This document shows positions 63,341 to 64,000 of a DNA stretch of 64,000 nt, one piece after another. The stretch comes from Balanoglossus misakiensis. Lineage: Eukaryota > Hemichordata. The DNA lies in NCBI GenBank assembly GCA_040954595.2, contig CM082594.2, positions 10,788,001 to 10,852,000 of the forward strand, in the 5' to 3' direction. The position numbers and the translations under genes were made by a program. The number at the start of each line of letters is the position of its first letter. The stretch's first letter is position 1. The notes under the pieces were generated by a model that searched no databases, was not told the origin of the DNA, and saw only the letters and a list, made by a program, of their open reading frames with translations.

Positions 63341-63954
63341 CTATGATAATAATGACATGATAAACGAGAAACAATGAGTATAAAATGGCAAGATTTTGAT
63401 GCTGTCAACTAAATCTACAACTTAGACAATACACCCTTTTCATAAGTCTAGCGCCCTCATGCAGCCATCATGAATTTGAACTCAAAGCGAGGCCAATTGG
63501 GAAATTCCCTTGATGTGATTGGTCAACTTTCCCCATTGGCCTCGCTTTAGTGCAAATTCATGGGTGACTTTATCTGCTCACCGGTTGAATAGTGCCTTCC
63601 TGTTGAAGACCCATCTCGTAAAAATGTCTGGCGATTTTATTTCCTGAACTTGACTTTATTTTGCAGTACTTCAGTTCTTGTCTGAAGTGTTCGTGGGACA
63701 TGCAACTGATGTACAGCTCTTTCAACGTGTCGAACGTCAGTCCATTCTTCATCAGTTCTTTCACAACAAACACACACTCTACTGCATTCAGTAATGGTTC
63801 CAGTTTGTCTGCAGCATAAAAAATTTGAAGAGAGTGTGAGTGCTGGTTCACTCAGAGGTAGAGATTGGAGAGGAAAGAAGACTAGAATGCAAACTCACCG
63901 ATTAGCGTTTCCTTGTTTCTCCTCTTTTCCATTCTATCCTTGTAATGCTGAATG
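60812..63954 (-). CDS. Unrecognised protein, C-terminal 936 residues; CDS join 63899-63954, 63582-63808, 60812-63340; 5' part off the right edge
   Basis: Three exons with good splice sites join in frame (phases 1 and 0); the first visible one starts mid-codon, so the N-terminus is missing. Residues 1-95 look folded and helical, with IQHYKDRMEKRRNKETLIDK, LEPLLNAVECVFVVKELMKN and HEHFRQELKYCKIKS. The remaining 840 residues, in one 2.5-kb last exon, are mostly disordered: acidic first, then Ser/Lys/Asp/Asn-rich, with a basic tract (KIRRRNKVTDNSKIG) and an Arg/Gly/Tyr-rich part (EHRGSGRYGWRVNHRGRHEQ). The end looks structured again: WRKKDFDISDILPYKNEAYG then GVLLGYGDAGGG and MMYNKEFLEKK. The composition suggests RNA or chromatin association, but I recognise no family and assign no function. 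Confidence 0.85.
63447..63464 (-). promoter_or_regulatory. CTCF-like motif, inverted
   Basis: Read on the minus strand, TGCATGAGGGCGCTAG matches the AGGGCGCTA core. Opposite orientation to the sites at 45570, 56947 and 57724. Confidence 0.3.
63469..63562. mobile_element. Short inverted-repeat element (MITE-like hairpin)
   Basis: A 33-base left arm (63469-63501, CATGAATTTGAACTCAAAGC and on) and a 32-base right arm (63531-63562) are inverted copies with few mismatches around a 29-base loop. The shared core is AAAGCGAGGCCAAT. It lies in the intron before the last exon of the unrecognised gene. Size and structure fit a MITE or similar foldback element; no clear target-site duplication seen. Confidence 0.6.
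63582..63808 (-). CDS. Unrecognised gene, internal exon (75 codons, folded domain)
   Basis: Acceptor TATGCTGCAG, donor GTGAGC, 227 bases, ends phase 0 after GTIQP. Encodes most of the conserved-looking helical region, with amphipathic segments and three cysteines (ECVF, ISCM, KYCK). No known motif recognised. Confidence 0.87.
63899..63954 (-). CDS. Unrecognised gene, internal exon (18 codons)
   Basis: Acceptor TTGTTTCAG, donor GTGAGT, 56 bases, phase 2 in, phase 1 out. Encodes IQHYKDRMEKRRNKETLI, a basic helix that leads into the next exon. Sequence to the right (63955-64000) is intron. Confidence 0.82.
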
Positions 63955-64000
63955 CTGAAACAAGAAAATATTTATAAACTACATGAACAAGTACTTTCAC

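Noticed and set aside
1-64000. tRNA, rRNA, snRNA, conserved microRNA, CRISPR or virus-like sequences
   Set aside because: No B-box or cloverleaf pattern, no familiar microRNA seed with hairpin, no spaced direct repeats, and no reverse-transcriptase, transposase or capsid-like frame was seen. A covariance-model scan would be needed to exclude divergent RNAs.

Overview
This is a eukaryotic, almost certainly animal, genomic window: AT-rich, intron-rich, with GT-AG introns, short coding exons and long non-coding stretches. The recognisable proteins (an E-protein bHLH factor and a tropomodulin) are metazoan. Tropomodulin is single-type, without the leiomodin extension, and the gene spacing is moderate. 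That points to an invertebrate bilaterian, perhaps a marine lophotrochozoan, hemichordate or cephalochordate. The sequence alone does not settle the phylum.

Three genes lie head-to-tail, all on the minus strand, so transcription runs right to left. (1) About 63,954 to 60,812: the 3' part of an unrecognised gene. Three exons encode 936 residues, mostly disordered and basic, with Arg/Gly-rich segments; the 5' part is outside the window. (2) 55,730 to 47,523: a complete tropomodulin of 362 residues in nine coding exons, whose frames and splice sites close exactly. A likely 5' non-coding exon lies near 60,031-60,260. (3) 39,188 to 2,308 and beyond the left edge: the 5' end of a class I bHLH E-protein gene (TCF12/TCF4/TCF3/daughterless class). 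Three exons are visible, encoding the AD1 activation motif and the following Ser/Pro-rich stretch. The bHLH exons are off the left edge.

More than half of the window is a single intron of the E-protein gene (2,376-37,886, about 35.5 kb). I found no convincing gene inside it. It holds scattered CpG-richer or homeodomain-site-rich patches, motif clusters and small tandem duplications of the kind expected of enhancers and alternative promoters. The spacer between the E-protein promoter and the tropomodulin 3' end (about 40.1-47.5 kb) is also without a recognisable gene and carries a long CT microsatellite.

The three genes are not an operon. Their most interesting joint property is linkage: an E-protein and a tropomodulin are neighbours here, and human TCF12 and TMOD2/TMOD3 are both on 15q21. 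No previously undescribed multi-gene system is evident. The best leads are the unrecognised 936-residue protein, a possible extra exon inside tropomodulin intron 2, CTCF-like sites around tropomodulin, and the candidate regulatory patches in the giant intron.
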